Assembly (NCBI RefSeq): GCF_000764305.2
Contig: NW_025936499.1
Coordinates: 124,001 to 188,000, forward strand
DNA from: Hyalella azteca
Taxonomy: Eukaryota > Arthropoda > Malacostraca > Amphipoda > Hyalellidae
Direction of reading: 5' to 3'
Length of the DNA stretch: 64,000 nucleotides
Shown here: positions 25,440-37,195 of the stretch, piece after piece
Layout: every line of letters starts with the position of its first letter
How positions within the stretch are numbered: the stretch's first letter is position 1
Made by a program: the position numbers and the translations under genes
The notes under the pieces: model-generated
The model's input: only the letters and a program-made list of their open reading frames with translations
Database searches by the model: none
Told to the model about the DNA's origin: nothing

Positions 25440-25985
25440 TCACCCTTACCTCATGGGCACGAGGCAAGCGGTTTCGGAATGCTAAATCCTGTTCCTTTTC
25501 ACTTTAGACCCGAATAAATAATGAGCCCGTAATAATAAACATATAAATATTCAAATTACCTTCCCTTAATTAACTTAAATTATTTTATCATTTCTTAGAC
25601 AACTTCCTTTGAAATTTTCCCTTTCCTTTAATTATAAAACGGGTTGTAAGCTTTTCGCCGACTCTGTAATCTTTCAGCTACGATGCGTGACCCTCTCAAC
25701 CATGTCTCAAGAGAGCCTTTACCGCATCGAGCCTTTTTAAACTTCCGAAGGATTTATGATGCTTTATAATCCTAGTTTCTTTTTCTAATTATTCTGGATT
25801 TACGGGTTTGGCGGGCTTGGGAGCAAGTTTGCGACTCCGTTGCCTCTTCACTTATAGTGGAGCGAGTCGCTACCACAATTTCAGGAGGCAGCACAGTGCA
25901 AACTAAGGATTGATGGCATTTGTTGTCATCGTTATTCATTCATTAAAGAAAAAATGCACAAACCTTGGTTTGACTCGTGATTTTG
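25440..25985. other. intergenic, no supported gene
   Basis: AT-rich with no supported features. It runs into the 3' remains of the minus-strand LINE that starts at about 25990. Confidence 0.4.
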
Positions 25986-25989
25986 TTTC

Positions 25990-27967
25990 CCTTCGAATCC
26001 CGTTTAGTATCTTCTCGTTCTCCAAGTTTTGTCAAATACATGCTCCCTAGTTCCAGTACAGCGTCTATGTCTCACAATCGTACGGGAGTGAGCCGAGAGC
26101 AACTGCATTATAGACCTTGAGCTTGATTTAGAGACTGACACTGCTGTACTGGAGAACTTTGGTGCGCAGACGCCCGAGTATCTGACTGGCCGTGTTGATC
26201 TCGGCATTTATTTTTTAGTCCAGGGATCCGTCGCAGGCCATATTGTAGACCAGGCTCTTCAAGGCTTTAACGTTGGAAAATTTCGTACCATAGATATTAA
26301 TGAATGGCTGATTATTCGGGCGAGACATAATTGACGCAGCTGGAACAGCACGGCCGTCTTCTCGAGGCTGATTTTTAGGCCATACAACTTTGTTGCGGAG
26401 GAAAACTTGCCCACTATGTTCTGAAGAAGAGTTTCTTCATGGTTCATTGGGTCAAAGTCGTCTGCAGAAAGAGTTTCCGAAATTAGCCGTTTTAGTTGTC
26501 TTTTGGCAGTGACGTGGCGAAGGAGGTGCAATGTCCCATGCTGGCGACTTCTGGTGTAGTAAGGTAATGTCTAGGTCTTTCATAGCATATCGTAACGCTT
26601 AGGTGAAGAAGAGGTTGAATACGTAGGAGGAAGGACACATCCCTGTTTCACGCCAGTGGAGCAGTGAAGTTGTTGAAGCGGACGGAGGGCTCTATATCAT
26701 ACAGGACCTCGCCTGTCATGTCGACATGAAGGAGCTCCACGAGTTTAATTTTGGCAAACCACAAGGCGTACCTGTTCACTAATTCGAAATCCTCCTTAGG
26801 GTACATGAAGACAAAATGGAGACTCGGGTTTTATTCGATTCATTTACACCGTATAGACCATGTCGATTGTGCTGCGGTCTTGTCGGAACCCACGGTCAGG
26901 CAAGTTCGGCTCAGAAATAGATGAGAGCAGTCTGTTGAACATCAGACGCACGAGGATCTTACTTGCAGTGGAAAGCAATGAGATAGTCCTGTAATTATCT
27001 CATGCGGCTTGTGTTTCTTTGTTCTGGTCAAACGTTACAATGGAAGTAAACCTGGGTTCTGATGGCATTATGGAATGCGCGTGGAATGCACCACGTGGAA
27101 GGCACCGCGTGGAATGCCTAAATTGTATGCCCTTCCAAGGCCTTGTACACTCCAGCTGGAAGCTCGTCTTTTTGATGGCATTTTGATTTCTGCTATTGTT
27201 AGAAGTACACACAGCAGCTCAATGATGAGATTTTGGGGGGATTTGATCAAATGTCGCTTGGTCGACATGGGAAGGAAGGCTGAGGAGCTGGCTGAAGTGC
27301 CCCATCCACATGATGATGCTTTTTTGTACTGATGCGGTTGATTCCATTAGAGGGCAACAATGGGTGCAACCGAATGGCCTGTAGACGGTTTTGAAGGCAC
27401 AGAAGAATAATCGTTCGATGTTGTTCGTGTCTGCAAAGCGTTGGATTTGTTCGGCCTTGCTTTCCCACATTTATACTCATTGTTCAGCTGGATTGCAATA
27501 GCAGTGACGTTCTCGTCAAACCATTCTTGGTGGTCCTAGGTCCTATTGAAGTCCTTGATGTTTCGATCACCAAATCTAAAGACTGATACACTTCTCGTTG
27601 GGTTTCAAGCGAGTGGTCCCCAGGCAGGCAGCTCGTGGACCAGTCAGGACTGATATTTTTGCGGGTAAGATGACTCTTTAAGCAACCGACTTTGAAAAAA
27701 TTAGCGAGGAGTCTGCGCGCGTTTTGGATGGCGAGCTGCAATGCTCATTTGGAGAGTCAATCTAACCAAGCGGTGGTCTCTCCAACACTGAGCTCCCCTT
27801 ACGACCCTGGTGATTTTTACATCCCAAATGCCCGTAGCGTAGCGTAGAATGGCAAAATCAACGAGATGACGCTGTTTTAATCTGGATTGCATCCACATCG
27901 TTATGTACTTGTTTGCTATTCTGGACACAGTATTTTTTATGGTGTCATATGCATCACAACTCTCCAA
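25990..27967 (-). pseudogene. degenerate LINE: endonuclease C-terminus to reverse transcriptase
   Basis: Read on the minus strand, pieces appear in the canonical order but in shifting frames. At 27967-27701 is the end of an APE-type endonuclease (VDFAILRYATGIWDVKITRV, then GAQCWRDHRLVR with the DHR box). At 27741-27480 is the linker resembling RTTKEWFDEN. At 27470-27219 is the segment with QIQRFADTNNIERLFF and the SHVDQATFDQIPP helix typical before the reverse transcriptase. At 26995-26830 is FRQDRSTIDMV. At 26531-26259 is the DDF box with FSSATKLYGLKISLEKTAVLF. At 26207-26004 is the relic around the CETW segment. Many frameshifts and stops make it non-functional. Its motif style differs from the CR1-like fragments at 19.6, 28.5 and 57.5 kb, so it is a separate LINE lineage. 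Confidence 0.8.
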
Positions 27968-28214
27968 CCTGGTGTCACAACATCACAATTCTTCAACTAA
28001 AACACCGTCCCAAAAACAAGATCCACAACCTGCCATATATATTAAATCACTCTATTTTTTCTGGTTATTTCTCCGACTCACTGAAACATAACATAACATA
28101 TTGATCTCGTCACTGAAGTGGAGGCCTGATGTGGCCTGTCGCCGATTCTTTTACTTTTCGTGCCATATTCACAGAAGATCTAATATCGTTTCATTTGACC
28201 GGATCTTTTCATGA

Positions 28215-28830
28215 CTGACGATAGTTTAAAGTAGCTACTTGACTTCCACCGGGTTCGATATGGACGGTGCTAGGCAATTCAAATCGGAACATATATTTTT
28301 CCATAGCTTTATCTAGTCTGTTCTTGAACGCGTTCTTACTTAGAGCGCCAACGATGTCATTAGGGAGGCTGTTCCACATGTCGGTGGTTCGAAGCGAGAA
28401 GAAATTTTGTCGCGTGGAGAAGTCGCAGCACAGTTTTTTAGTTTATAGCCGTGGCCCCTGGTGTTGGTTCTTGTTTCAAATTCTAGTAATCCTTCGGGGA
28501 CCTTTTATAAACCATGAGTATACTTGTATACTTCAATAAGGTCCCCACGCAGACGTCGATAACTGAGGCTTGGAAGCTTCATAATCTCCAATCTTTCTTC
28601 ATTGGACTTGCCCTTCAAGCCTGGAATTATCCTTGTTGCGCGTCTTTCAACATTCTCTATTAAATTTTTGTCCTTTTCAAATCTCGGTGACCACACAACG
28701 TTTCCAAACTCTAGATTCGGGCGCACGACAGCAACAAACAACTGCTTCATCGCTTCTGCATCTAAGAACTCGTATGAGCGTCTGATTGGCTTGCCTATCA
28801 TTTATTCCAAAACCTTATACTTCATGACAC
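28215..28830 (-). pseudogene. CR1/Jockey-like LINE 3' end, copy 1
   Basis: Minus-strand coding for the C-terminal domain after the reverse transcriptase: YEFLDAEAMKQLFVAVVRPN, then NLIENVERRATRIIPGLKG, then KLPSLSYRRLRGDLIEVYKY. It continues after a frameshift at about 28505 with LLEFETRTNTRGHGYKLK and KNAFKNRLDKAMEKYMF, ending near TAAACTATCGTC at about 28215. The element is 5'-truncated, as usual for LINE insertions, and disrupted by frameshifts. The 3' part matches the copy at 57395-57702. Confidence 0.85.
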
Positions 28831-31374
28831 CAAGTCTAAAACTGCAGACCGATTTCAAGATTAAGCACGGACAGGAAGTTCAAAAGCAAAATACTGAACA
28901 ACAGGTAACACGAACCCGTCACCATTCACAACAAGTTAAGCACTTGATGTATTGCGAATGTAGCGGATCTCGCTACATAGCACTAATATTATGCATAACA
29001 TATCACTAATTCTTATATTTTTCATACTAACATAATATAACTAATTTTTATGTTTCTTATACTAACATTAAAGTGAGCTGAGCTAATAAATAACCTAACA
29101 ATTTATTGTGTGTTCATTTCTCCCAACCAAATTCGTCCTGCCGATATCTATGTTTCTGTCCGTGCATTGGTAAACAATTCAGGTCAACTAGCCAGGCCAT
29201 TCAGTTCTCTGATAGGAGTTAAATAATTTAATGTGGAGTGGTAAAAGAAAACCCCCACACGAACATGGCAAGCTGTACCCTTTGTTCTATCAACAAAACG
29301 CTCTTCTATAATTTAAATTAGGGATATTTTAAAATATAATGATAACTTTAACAAGGGTAGTATGTTCATCAGCATGTATATGTTGATTACATTCTACAAG
29401 GAAGAAGAAATTGCGACACCGACAACGCAGAAGTGGCAGGCAATTATGCTGCGGCTACATGTTGAGAGCAGAAAATTTATCTAAAACGTCAATTTTACGC
29501 TCATTAATTCTGACTGACTTAAGATAGATACCAGAAAAGCTGTATAAGCTCAATTCAATAAAAAGATTTCAACTTATGAACATAAATTGACGCAATGGAA
29601 CAAACTAGCGCAAAATTGTGAGACTTGATGTTATGATGAATAATCAATCTACAGACATGAAAGGTACTATATTGTACTGAGAAATGTGTTCTGAATGAAC
29701 ACTTTGAAAAAATGTGATAATTTTTCTATTGAGACACATTAATCCGCTTTTTGCCCATTTCAACTTCTCAATTCGGTGAAAATCCGCGTCCGGCAAATAA
29801 AGTAAACTCTGTTGTCTTTTTAGAATTTAATCTGGAATAGGCCTACGGTAGTTGTTTTCTTGGTTCTCGTCTATTTGTGTTTTGTGACATAGTTCAGTAT
29901 TTAGTACTAGGAGTAAGAAAATCTAAGCTACTTGTGAGGTGGTTCTATGTATTCACTGAACTGAAAATATTATTTGTTGAGTTTAATATTGTTCCACTAA
30001 TCCACTTCCATAAATTCCATTGATAATCTATTGACTATTCTCATCCTGAGTTCAGAACGACAGACCTCAATTTCCATTCTCAAGTTCCCGATGACCCAGT
30101 CCCCATAAAAAATAAGTCATGTTCAATGACACAAAGTTATTATTGTCCATTGGTCATTTCAGTTCATGAATGTAAATCTTTATATGGACTAGCTTATTGT
30201 AGCTACATGCTTGTATTTGTAATTTGTATAACAAACTGATGAAGGGCTAGGCTAGCTACCTAGTAGGTAGTAGCTTAGCTTCAAATAGCAATAGCTTGGA
30301 TCCTTGGACCTTGGAGATCCTTGGAATTTGGGAGTACTAGTAAAATATCAGGTTTCACATAGTGGGATTGGAAAAACATGAGTGAAGGCAGAAATTGGTG
30401 GTGAGGATCTGGCACTCCAGCAAAATGGTAAAAGCGTAAAACTAGATTGGGCAAAGTCTACTTGTGATATAGCAGATATACCACTGTGCTAAGAGAGTAT
30501 ATGAATATTGCAAGATCTTTGGCGACGCTTCAGTAGCAAAATTTATGCCTTCAGAAGATCTTGGTAACACATTTAGATTGAAATTCTTGCATTTAATATA
30601 TTTGTCAGTCTTTGGCCAACTATTAAAAAAAGTAAGGTTTCCGATATGTTAGATGGATCGGGATGCAGTGAAGTGAAGCTTGTCCGGCATAGTGGCAATC
30701 GACTGAATCAAGAACACATTTTTTTTAGGGTTAACATCCCATTTCTGAAAGCAACTTAAGCCTATGCATTGCAGACTAAATTTATGAACGCGAATGTTAA
30801 ACAATCATAATTCAATTCATTAAAATCAGTTGACAAAAAATCTTAGTTTTTACGCACCAGACACCTCTGACTCATACGCTAGTAGAATTGAGGCAGATGA
30901 CAGTGCATGACTGGAAGCACATGCATCGACAACCATACGTGGCGCCAGTTCAAAACGCACTGCTGGCTAGCTGCAGCTGGCAACACATATATCGACAACA
31001 CGCATCAAGCTATGATTGGCCGTTTGGACTAGTTCATATTTAGCTTATGTTCTCTCGTTCCAAAAAGAAATAACTGGCGCGTTAGTCATAGGAGGAGACA
31101 TTCAAGTGCTTGCCTATCCGGATTTCCCTTCCGATTTCTGCTTTCAATTTAATTCCTGATTTAGAGCAAACACTGTGTTGAGGCCTGAAGGGATTTTCGC
31201 AAAAGATATATCGATCCGACACTTTGTGAACAAATTTTTAAGATAAACTTACATGACAAATTTAATAATCTTTACCAAATTACAAACGAAACTATTCATT
31301 CGCAATGCCCTGGAGCGAATGAATGTGATAAATGATAATTTTTTCCACTTCTTCCATGCATTAATTAATTTTCC
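28831..31374. other. intergenic, no supported gene
   Basis: AT-rich with no supported exon or strong repeat. Confidence 0.4.
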
Positions 31375-31665
31375 TCATTAAGCCTAAAATATCTCCCAAA
31401 CTAATGAACTTGGCAAATATTAAAAAAAAAAACAGTGATGTTTAGGTCATGAGCATTTTTTTCAATTTCACCTTTGGTGCGCCTTATACGGTTCTAAATT
31501 CGCAGTGAGCCTAACATCTCCTATCCTCTTGCACAGGCTTTTGTGTACCTTTAATTAAAGGCACAATTAAAAAATAATCACGACCTAAACATCAACGTTA
31601 GTGAAGACGTGTGCAAAGTTTCATCAAGCTGTGTTCATAAGTTTGGGAGATAATTTAGGCTCACC
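31375..31665. mobile_element. MITE-like inverted repeat, AAATATCTCCCAAACTAATG ends
   Basis: Starts near AAAATATCTCCCAAACTAATG (31385) and closes with the inverted TAAGTTTGGGAGATAATTTAG near 31640. Similar sequence recurs at 56810-57010 and about 57315 (TTAGTTTGGGAGATATTTTA). It has no coding content, so it is a small non-autonomous element or its relic. Confidence 0.5.
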
Positions 31666-32874
31666 GAAACTTGTAGATTGCGAGCCCGGTCGTAAAAGTG
31701 TCTGAGAGGTCTTATATATATAATTCTCTTAAAGCTTGCAGTAGTGTATTTTGAATAAATAGCTTTGTTGTTGGAAAGGTTAAGCTCGGTTTTGATTATA
31801 AAAACTTATGTGCATGAAACATGCTATAAATTTGCTTTTATTGCGCTAGTTAAAATTTAAACAAATTTCGACAGTGCTTGCAAAAAATATTGTTTGTATA
31901 TAGCTTTTTTCTTAGCTTTATCATGATTGAAATTACTTAATTATGCTTATTATACACGCTATGAAAATTATTTCAAATAATATGCGTTTAAAAATTAATT
32001 TTTAAAGACAACACTTCCAAAGAATCCAGTGTCTCCAATCTCACAAATGTACAACGAATTTCTCATTTAATTTTCAAATTAAAAATTTAGTTTTACAATT
32101 TTTTTTAATATATAAATTTTTTAATTTTTAAAATCTTTTATTTTGACATTTGATTCATGCATTGTCTCCAACTTTACACAAGTGTGCAAAATTTCAGGTC
32201 AATAGGATAAGTAGAAGTGTATTAAATTTCAATTACAAGATTTGTAGCAGACAGACAGACAGACAAGAAGTGAAGTTAAAGAGAAGTGTTGTAAAAAATT
32301 CATCCTAAAATTGTCGATGTGACTGGTCTGCCAGAAGCATGTGGGCCATCCCATAAGCGCGGCATAACGTAGCCATCTTGACGCCTCTTCGGCACAATTT
32401 TTTTCTCCATTCGTTAGCAATAGATATGAAATTTAATGCAGACATGTAAATACTCATTGAGCAGTATCGATGTTTTTTTTTATATTCATGTCCTCTCATC
32501 TTCAATTAATGCGGCAAAAGAGTGGAACCTAACCTAGCCAAACTTAACCAAAACTGTTTAAATTGGGAGTAGAGGAATTGAGGAAATATGAAAAAATATC
32601 CATGCCACAAAGCAATTGGCATTGAAAACTATGTATTTAATTTCATAAAAATTGATTACAAATAGAATGAATGGGCCGTGTCAAAACGGGATGGCAATAG
32701 TGCATGCTAACGCACAAGCAATTTTTTCGATGCTGTCATTTTTATTACCTATATTCAGGAAAATTTTTACAAGTAATATCACGTTTGAATAAGTGACCTG
32801 ATATGACGGTTGCGAATGATTAGAAGGCATGATTATGCTGCCGGAGGTTAATGCTTATCCTGCAATTAATTTCG
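31666..32874. other. AT-rich intergenic, no supported gene
   Basis: A (CAGA)n microsatellite at 32248-32268 is the only clear structure. Confidence 0.4.
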
Positions 32875-33099
32875 TACCGTAAAATGGGGTAACTTAGACC
32901 ACTTTTTTTTATGAATTATGTCATTTTTTTTTTACTAGCTAAATTAAACTTGAATTAAAACGTGCAAAATACAGGTCTATACTCTAGCTTCACTCACCAT
33001 AAATTGCTGGCTCCTGCCTCTCATAGTCTTTATGTAATTTCAAAAAAAGTGATGGTCTTTGTTACCCCAGCTCTTGGGGTAACTTAGACCGGGTGGTAA

Positions 33100-33615
33100 A
33101 ATCAATTACCTATATTTTTTGGTAAAATAACTCAAAATAACTCCAGGTTTTGGTGCATTGTAGTAGAACTTTTCTAGTTACATATGCAAATGACAAATTT
33201 GAGGAAAGTGTTATAGTTTGCAAATGGGGGGTGCCACCCCATAATGAGGGAAATGTGACTACCTAATGGCAGCCCTGATGGGGTAATATTGACTGGCTTG
33301 GAAATTAAGTTAAAATTACCATATATAAGACTGTAGAGTCTGAAAAATAAGGAAAAAACATAAATAGGCTGTCAAACATAAAATATGTTATATATGGTAA
33401 TTATGTATTAACTTCCAAGCCGGTCTATGATACCCCGTCAGGGCTGACATTAGGTGGTCTAAGTTACCCCATTTGGGGGCAGCGCCCCCCATTTGCAAAC
33501 TATGACACTTTCCTAAAATTTGTCATTTGCATATGTAACTAGAAGAGTTCTACTACAATGCATCAAAACCTGGAGTTATTTAACCAAAAAATAAAAAAAT
33601 TGGAGGGGGTACTCT
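33100..33615. repeat. long palindrome inside unit A1
   Basis: A left arm (TTTTTTGGTAAAATAACT, then GCATTGTAGTAGAACTTTTC, then TAATGGCAGCCCTGATGGGG) is matched by an almost contiguous right arm in reverse complement (CCCCGTCAGGGCTGACATTA, then GAGTTCTACTACAATGCATC). Arms are roughly 240 bp with a short loop near 33345. The right arm stops at an undetermined base (N at 33616), where the homologous unit A2 continues, so A1 is truncated or the assembly is broken there. Confidence 0.85.
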
Positions 33616-34601
33616 NCCACGCACAGTCATGCACTGGCATACATTTTGCAGTAATTTGATATAGACCAGGTCAAGAATTTGTAGTCGTTTAGTGTATCAT
33701 TTAATAATGAACTTTTAATAAGGAGCTATTCCATTCGTCGTGCAAATTTACGCACTAACAGATTACAAGTAACAAGACTTACAAGTTACAGAAGTGGTAT
33801 TTCAAATGATGAAAAGTGAACGAGTGAAGTGATTAAAAGTGAACAAGTCCAAATAGAGGTTTCCTCAATTCCTAGATTGCCACCATGTTGTCCGGAAATC
33901 AGTTGCGACGAGTTCCCGCCAAAAAAATGTAAACATCAAGCTTTCGATTACGTAGTTGTGGTCACGTTAGACAATTAGAGCGGTCAGACTGCATTATCAC
34001 ATGTTCAGTTGACACTTGCTCTACAATCGGACTGTTTTTAGGGTAAAATTAATTATTTGGGGTAACACGTGCATGCAACCTTGTAAATAAGTTTGTGGCT
34101 TGTAAATAATTTTTCATTACTCAGCATAAATGGCTTTTTCATTAAAAATTACCCAGCGACGCATCTTAAAATTACCACCGATGCTTAGGGCTTAAAATCC
34201 CATATATTGGTGACACTGCATCCACCCTTTGCGCCCTGGGTGATAATGTGATAACCTAGATAGGTACTCTAATTTGGAATATCTTGCAGGAGTTTCTTGA
34301 ATTTGGTTATAAAAATAATTGTTTTACCTAAATGGGATTTTAAAAAACTATGTAAAAATAGATAATTTTTCTTATTTTTTACTGAATAAAAGTTGTATTA
34401 AAGCCATTGGAGTTGGGAAAACTTGTTAAATTTCAGGGTTCAGAGTTTGATAAATGCTTTGCCTAGTGCTGACAATACCCAAGATACATCGGTGCATTGA
34501 TGGCATCCATTCATAGTGGAATTCTATCAAGGGAGATCCTTTTAGTTTTAGCAATCTGTATTCTACTTCTACTCATTCATTTATTCTACTTTTAGTATAG
34601 A

Positions 34602-35547
34602 TACTGTAAATGGGGTAACATAGACTACTTTTTTTTTAAATGATGCCATTTTTTTACTAGCTAAATTAAACCTAAATTGAAACATGCAAAATACAGGTCT
34701 GTACTCTAGGTTCACTAACCATAAATTGCTGGCTCCTGCCTCTCATATTTTTTATGTAATTTTCAAAAAAAGTGCTGGTCTTTGTTACCCCAGCTCTTGG
34801 GGTATCGTAGACTGGGTAGTAAAATCAATTATATTTTTTGGTAAAATAACTCCAGGTTTTGGTGCATTGTAGTAGAACTTTTCTAGTTACATAGGCAAAT
34901 GACAAATTTGAGGAAAGTGTCATAGTTTGCATATGGGGGGGCGTGGCCCCTGAATGGGGGAACTTAGACCACCTAATGTCAGCCGTGATGGGGTAATATT
35001 GACCAGCTTGGAAATTAAGTTAAAATTACCATATATAAGACTGTAGAGTCTGAAACATAAAGAAAAACATTAATAGGTGTATCAAACATAAAATATGTTA
35101 TATATGGTAATTTTAAATTAATTTCCAAGCCGGTCTATGTTACCCCATCAGGGCTAACATTAGGTGGTCTAAGTTCCCCAATTCAGGAGCGGCGCCCCCA
35201 TTTGCAAACTATGACACTTTCCTCAAATTTGTCATTTGCATATGTAACTAGAAGAGTTCTACTACAATGCACCAAAACCTGGAGTTATTTTACCAAAAAA
35301 TAAAAAAATTGGAAGGGGTTCTATGACAGGCTTTAAATAATAGATCTTTTTCATGGGTCTCATTTTTCATTTTTTAACCTGTTAGATATGCTTTGCTAAT
35401 TTTTTTATCTTTCTTTTGTGTTACGTAGCCTCAGTATTAGGCCTTTAATGCCCATTGACAAAATTTTTCTGTGTCAAATAGTTTTTGAGTTTTGGGTTTT
35501 TTTGTTAAAAAAACTAAAAGTGGTCTAAGTTACCCCATTTTACGGTA
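34602..35547. mobile_element. transposon unit A2 with inner palindrome
   Basis: Starts TACTGTAAATGGGGTAACA and ends ACCCCATTTTACGGTA. The inner part, about 34833-35325, is palindromic around about 35080. The outer ~200 bp on each side are not complementary except for the terminal repeats. Left-arm sequence agrees closely with A1, including CATAAATTGCTGGCTCCTGC. Confidence 0.8.
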
Positions 35548-36185
35548 ATGAATGGCACGTTTTGTATTTTATTTTCTTTTTTCTCCTGGCTGTAGTTCAT
35601 AGAAAACTTTTTACCAAAAATGTCATAAAGGCAGAACCATAATGGAGAATTCATGTGACAACTTTATATGTTTTACATAAAAATTATCATTTAAAGTGAT
35701 GAATTTCACTTGTAACTAAGCATGAAAATATGGGGATACAACTTTTCTGTTATATTTTGGCCTGAAAAGGTACCTAATGAATGAAATTACAATTAATAAT
35801 TCAAGGTACATTTATCCACTATGAACATTCCCTTCAAAACAGATTGCCTTGGTCAAAAATAGGCAGGGCAACGCTGGCAGCAAACTGTGCCAGCAGCTGC
35901 GGCAGCTTGCTTTGTTGAGAAGTTTGAATTTGAAACCAAAAGCCTCAGTTTCAGGTCCTTAGGAGCTTAAATTTTGGCCTAAAAATATTAACAATTCATG
36001 TTTCTGCATGGATTTTAATGCTGTTAAAATGGAGAAATTTTGACGTATCTCATGCAAGAAATACTTGCCAAATAAATTTTAATTTGGATATAAACATAAC
36101 TTGGAAACTGAGTGATCCAAGCAATCCAACTTGGATCGCTCAGTTTTAGAGTGAAATTTATGACATTAGCTAGTAGATGTATGAT
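35548..36185. other. AT-rich spacer between transposon clusters
   Basis: No gene. A small hairpin occurs at about 36108-36145, where GAGTGATCCAAG is followed by CTTGGATCGCTC. Confidence 0.5.
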
Positions 36186-36360
36186 ACATATCTTAACTTC
36201 TTTTATGCTACATAGATAGGAAAAATGTTGAAGTTCATGCCACTATGTTTAGTTTTACAATATTTCAATTAGTTTGGCTGCTATAACATTTTTATGCAAT
36301 GTTGGAGGTCTGTCACTTGTAATTTGTCCCACCTGTCCCTTATTACCCCATTTGACATCA
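36186..36360. mobile_element. transposon B terminal fragment
   Basis: The segment from TATGCTACATAGATAGGAAA to CTTATTACCCCATTTGACAT is homologous to 38645-38800 in the same orientation and to 37200-37350 in inverted orientation. It is one end of the family B element, whose consensus terminus reads about TACCATCAAATGGGGTAATA on the opposite strand. Confidence 0.7.
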
Positions 36361-37195
36361 CCAACATTATCATACTGTTACAAACAATATTTGCTTAAAT
36401 TTTGAGTAGAAGAGGAAATAAAAAAGAACTGATTCCACAAAATCTGTGGTTTGACACTTTGCTCAGTTTCATAGACAACTTCAGAAAACTGTGGGAAAAA
36501 ATGTAATTTTACTTAAATTTTAGTGAAAAAAATCAAGAAATTAGTAGATCTACTACTAATTTGAGTGTAATAGACCATGAGCATGGGTATTTTTGTCTTG
36601 TATGAGAGTTGCTTCAGCCCAATTTTACAAAAGTGATGGCAAAGCAGAAAGTGTTTTAGGCTTCCTTTTAGAGTCCTATAAGTAAATCTGTAAATTATCA
36701 TGAATAGTACTTCTACCAGCAGGACTAGAATTTATTATTGAAATTTTACAGCTTCATAGTCACAAATTTTTAATAAGTTTGGAATCTTGCTGTCCAATTG
36801 TGCCCTTTTGTAAACAAGAAGATGAGAGGCAATTTATCTAGTTCTGGCATGAAATAAATCTACTATTTGAGCCTCAACTAGAGTTTTCCTGCCATCTTTA
36901 GAGCCACAAGATTCCTGTTAGATGAATTATCTTGTATCTAAAAATAATTATTTATAAAAGTGAACAATCGGGAAGTTGCAGGAATCTAGCAGCTTAAATA
37001 AGGGTGGGGAAAGCTCTAGTTCTGGCTCAAAAGATAGATATATTTCACACTTGCATTATTACACCTATAGAGATATTTAATAAAATTTTTAACTGGATCA
37101 GGAAATTGGAATTGAGCTGATTTGTTGAAAAATCATTCATTTGCCACTGTGCTTACCAAATTTTAAGCCATAACTAGAAAAAAATTATAATATTG
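36361..37195. other. AT-rich spacer, no gene
   Basis: No coding frame or repeat that I can support. Confidence 0.4.

Larger units (their letters stand above)
32875..35547. mobile_element. composite DNA transposon A with perfect 32-bp terminal inverted repeats
   Basis: Positions 32875-32906 (beginning TACCGTAAAATGGGGTAACT) and 35516-35547 are perfect reverse complements over 32 bp. The outermost bases are TA at both ends, compatible with a TA target as in Tc1/mariner/pogo elements. Inside are two homologous units: A1 (32875 to the N at 33616) and A2 (34602-35547), separated by about 985 bp of unrelated DNA. Each unit contains an inner palindrome. No transposase is seen. It may be one element inserted beside or into another, or a duplicated and partly deleted pair. 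The superfamily is not established. Confidence 0.75.
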
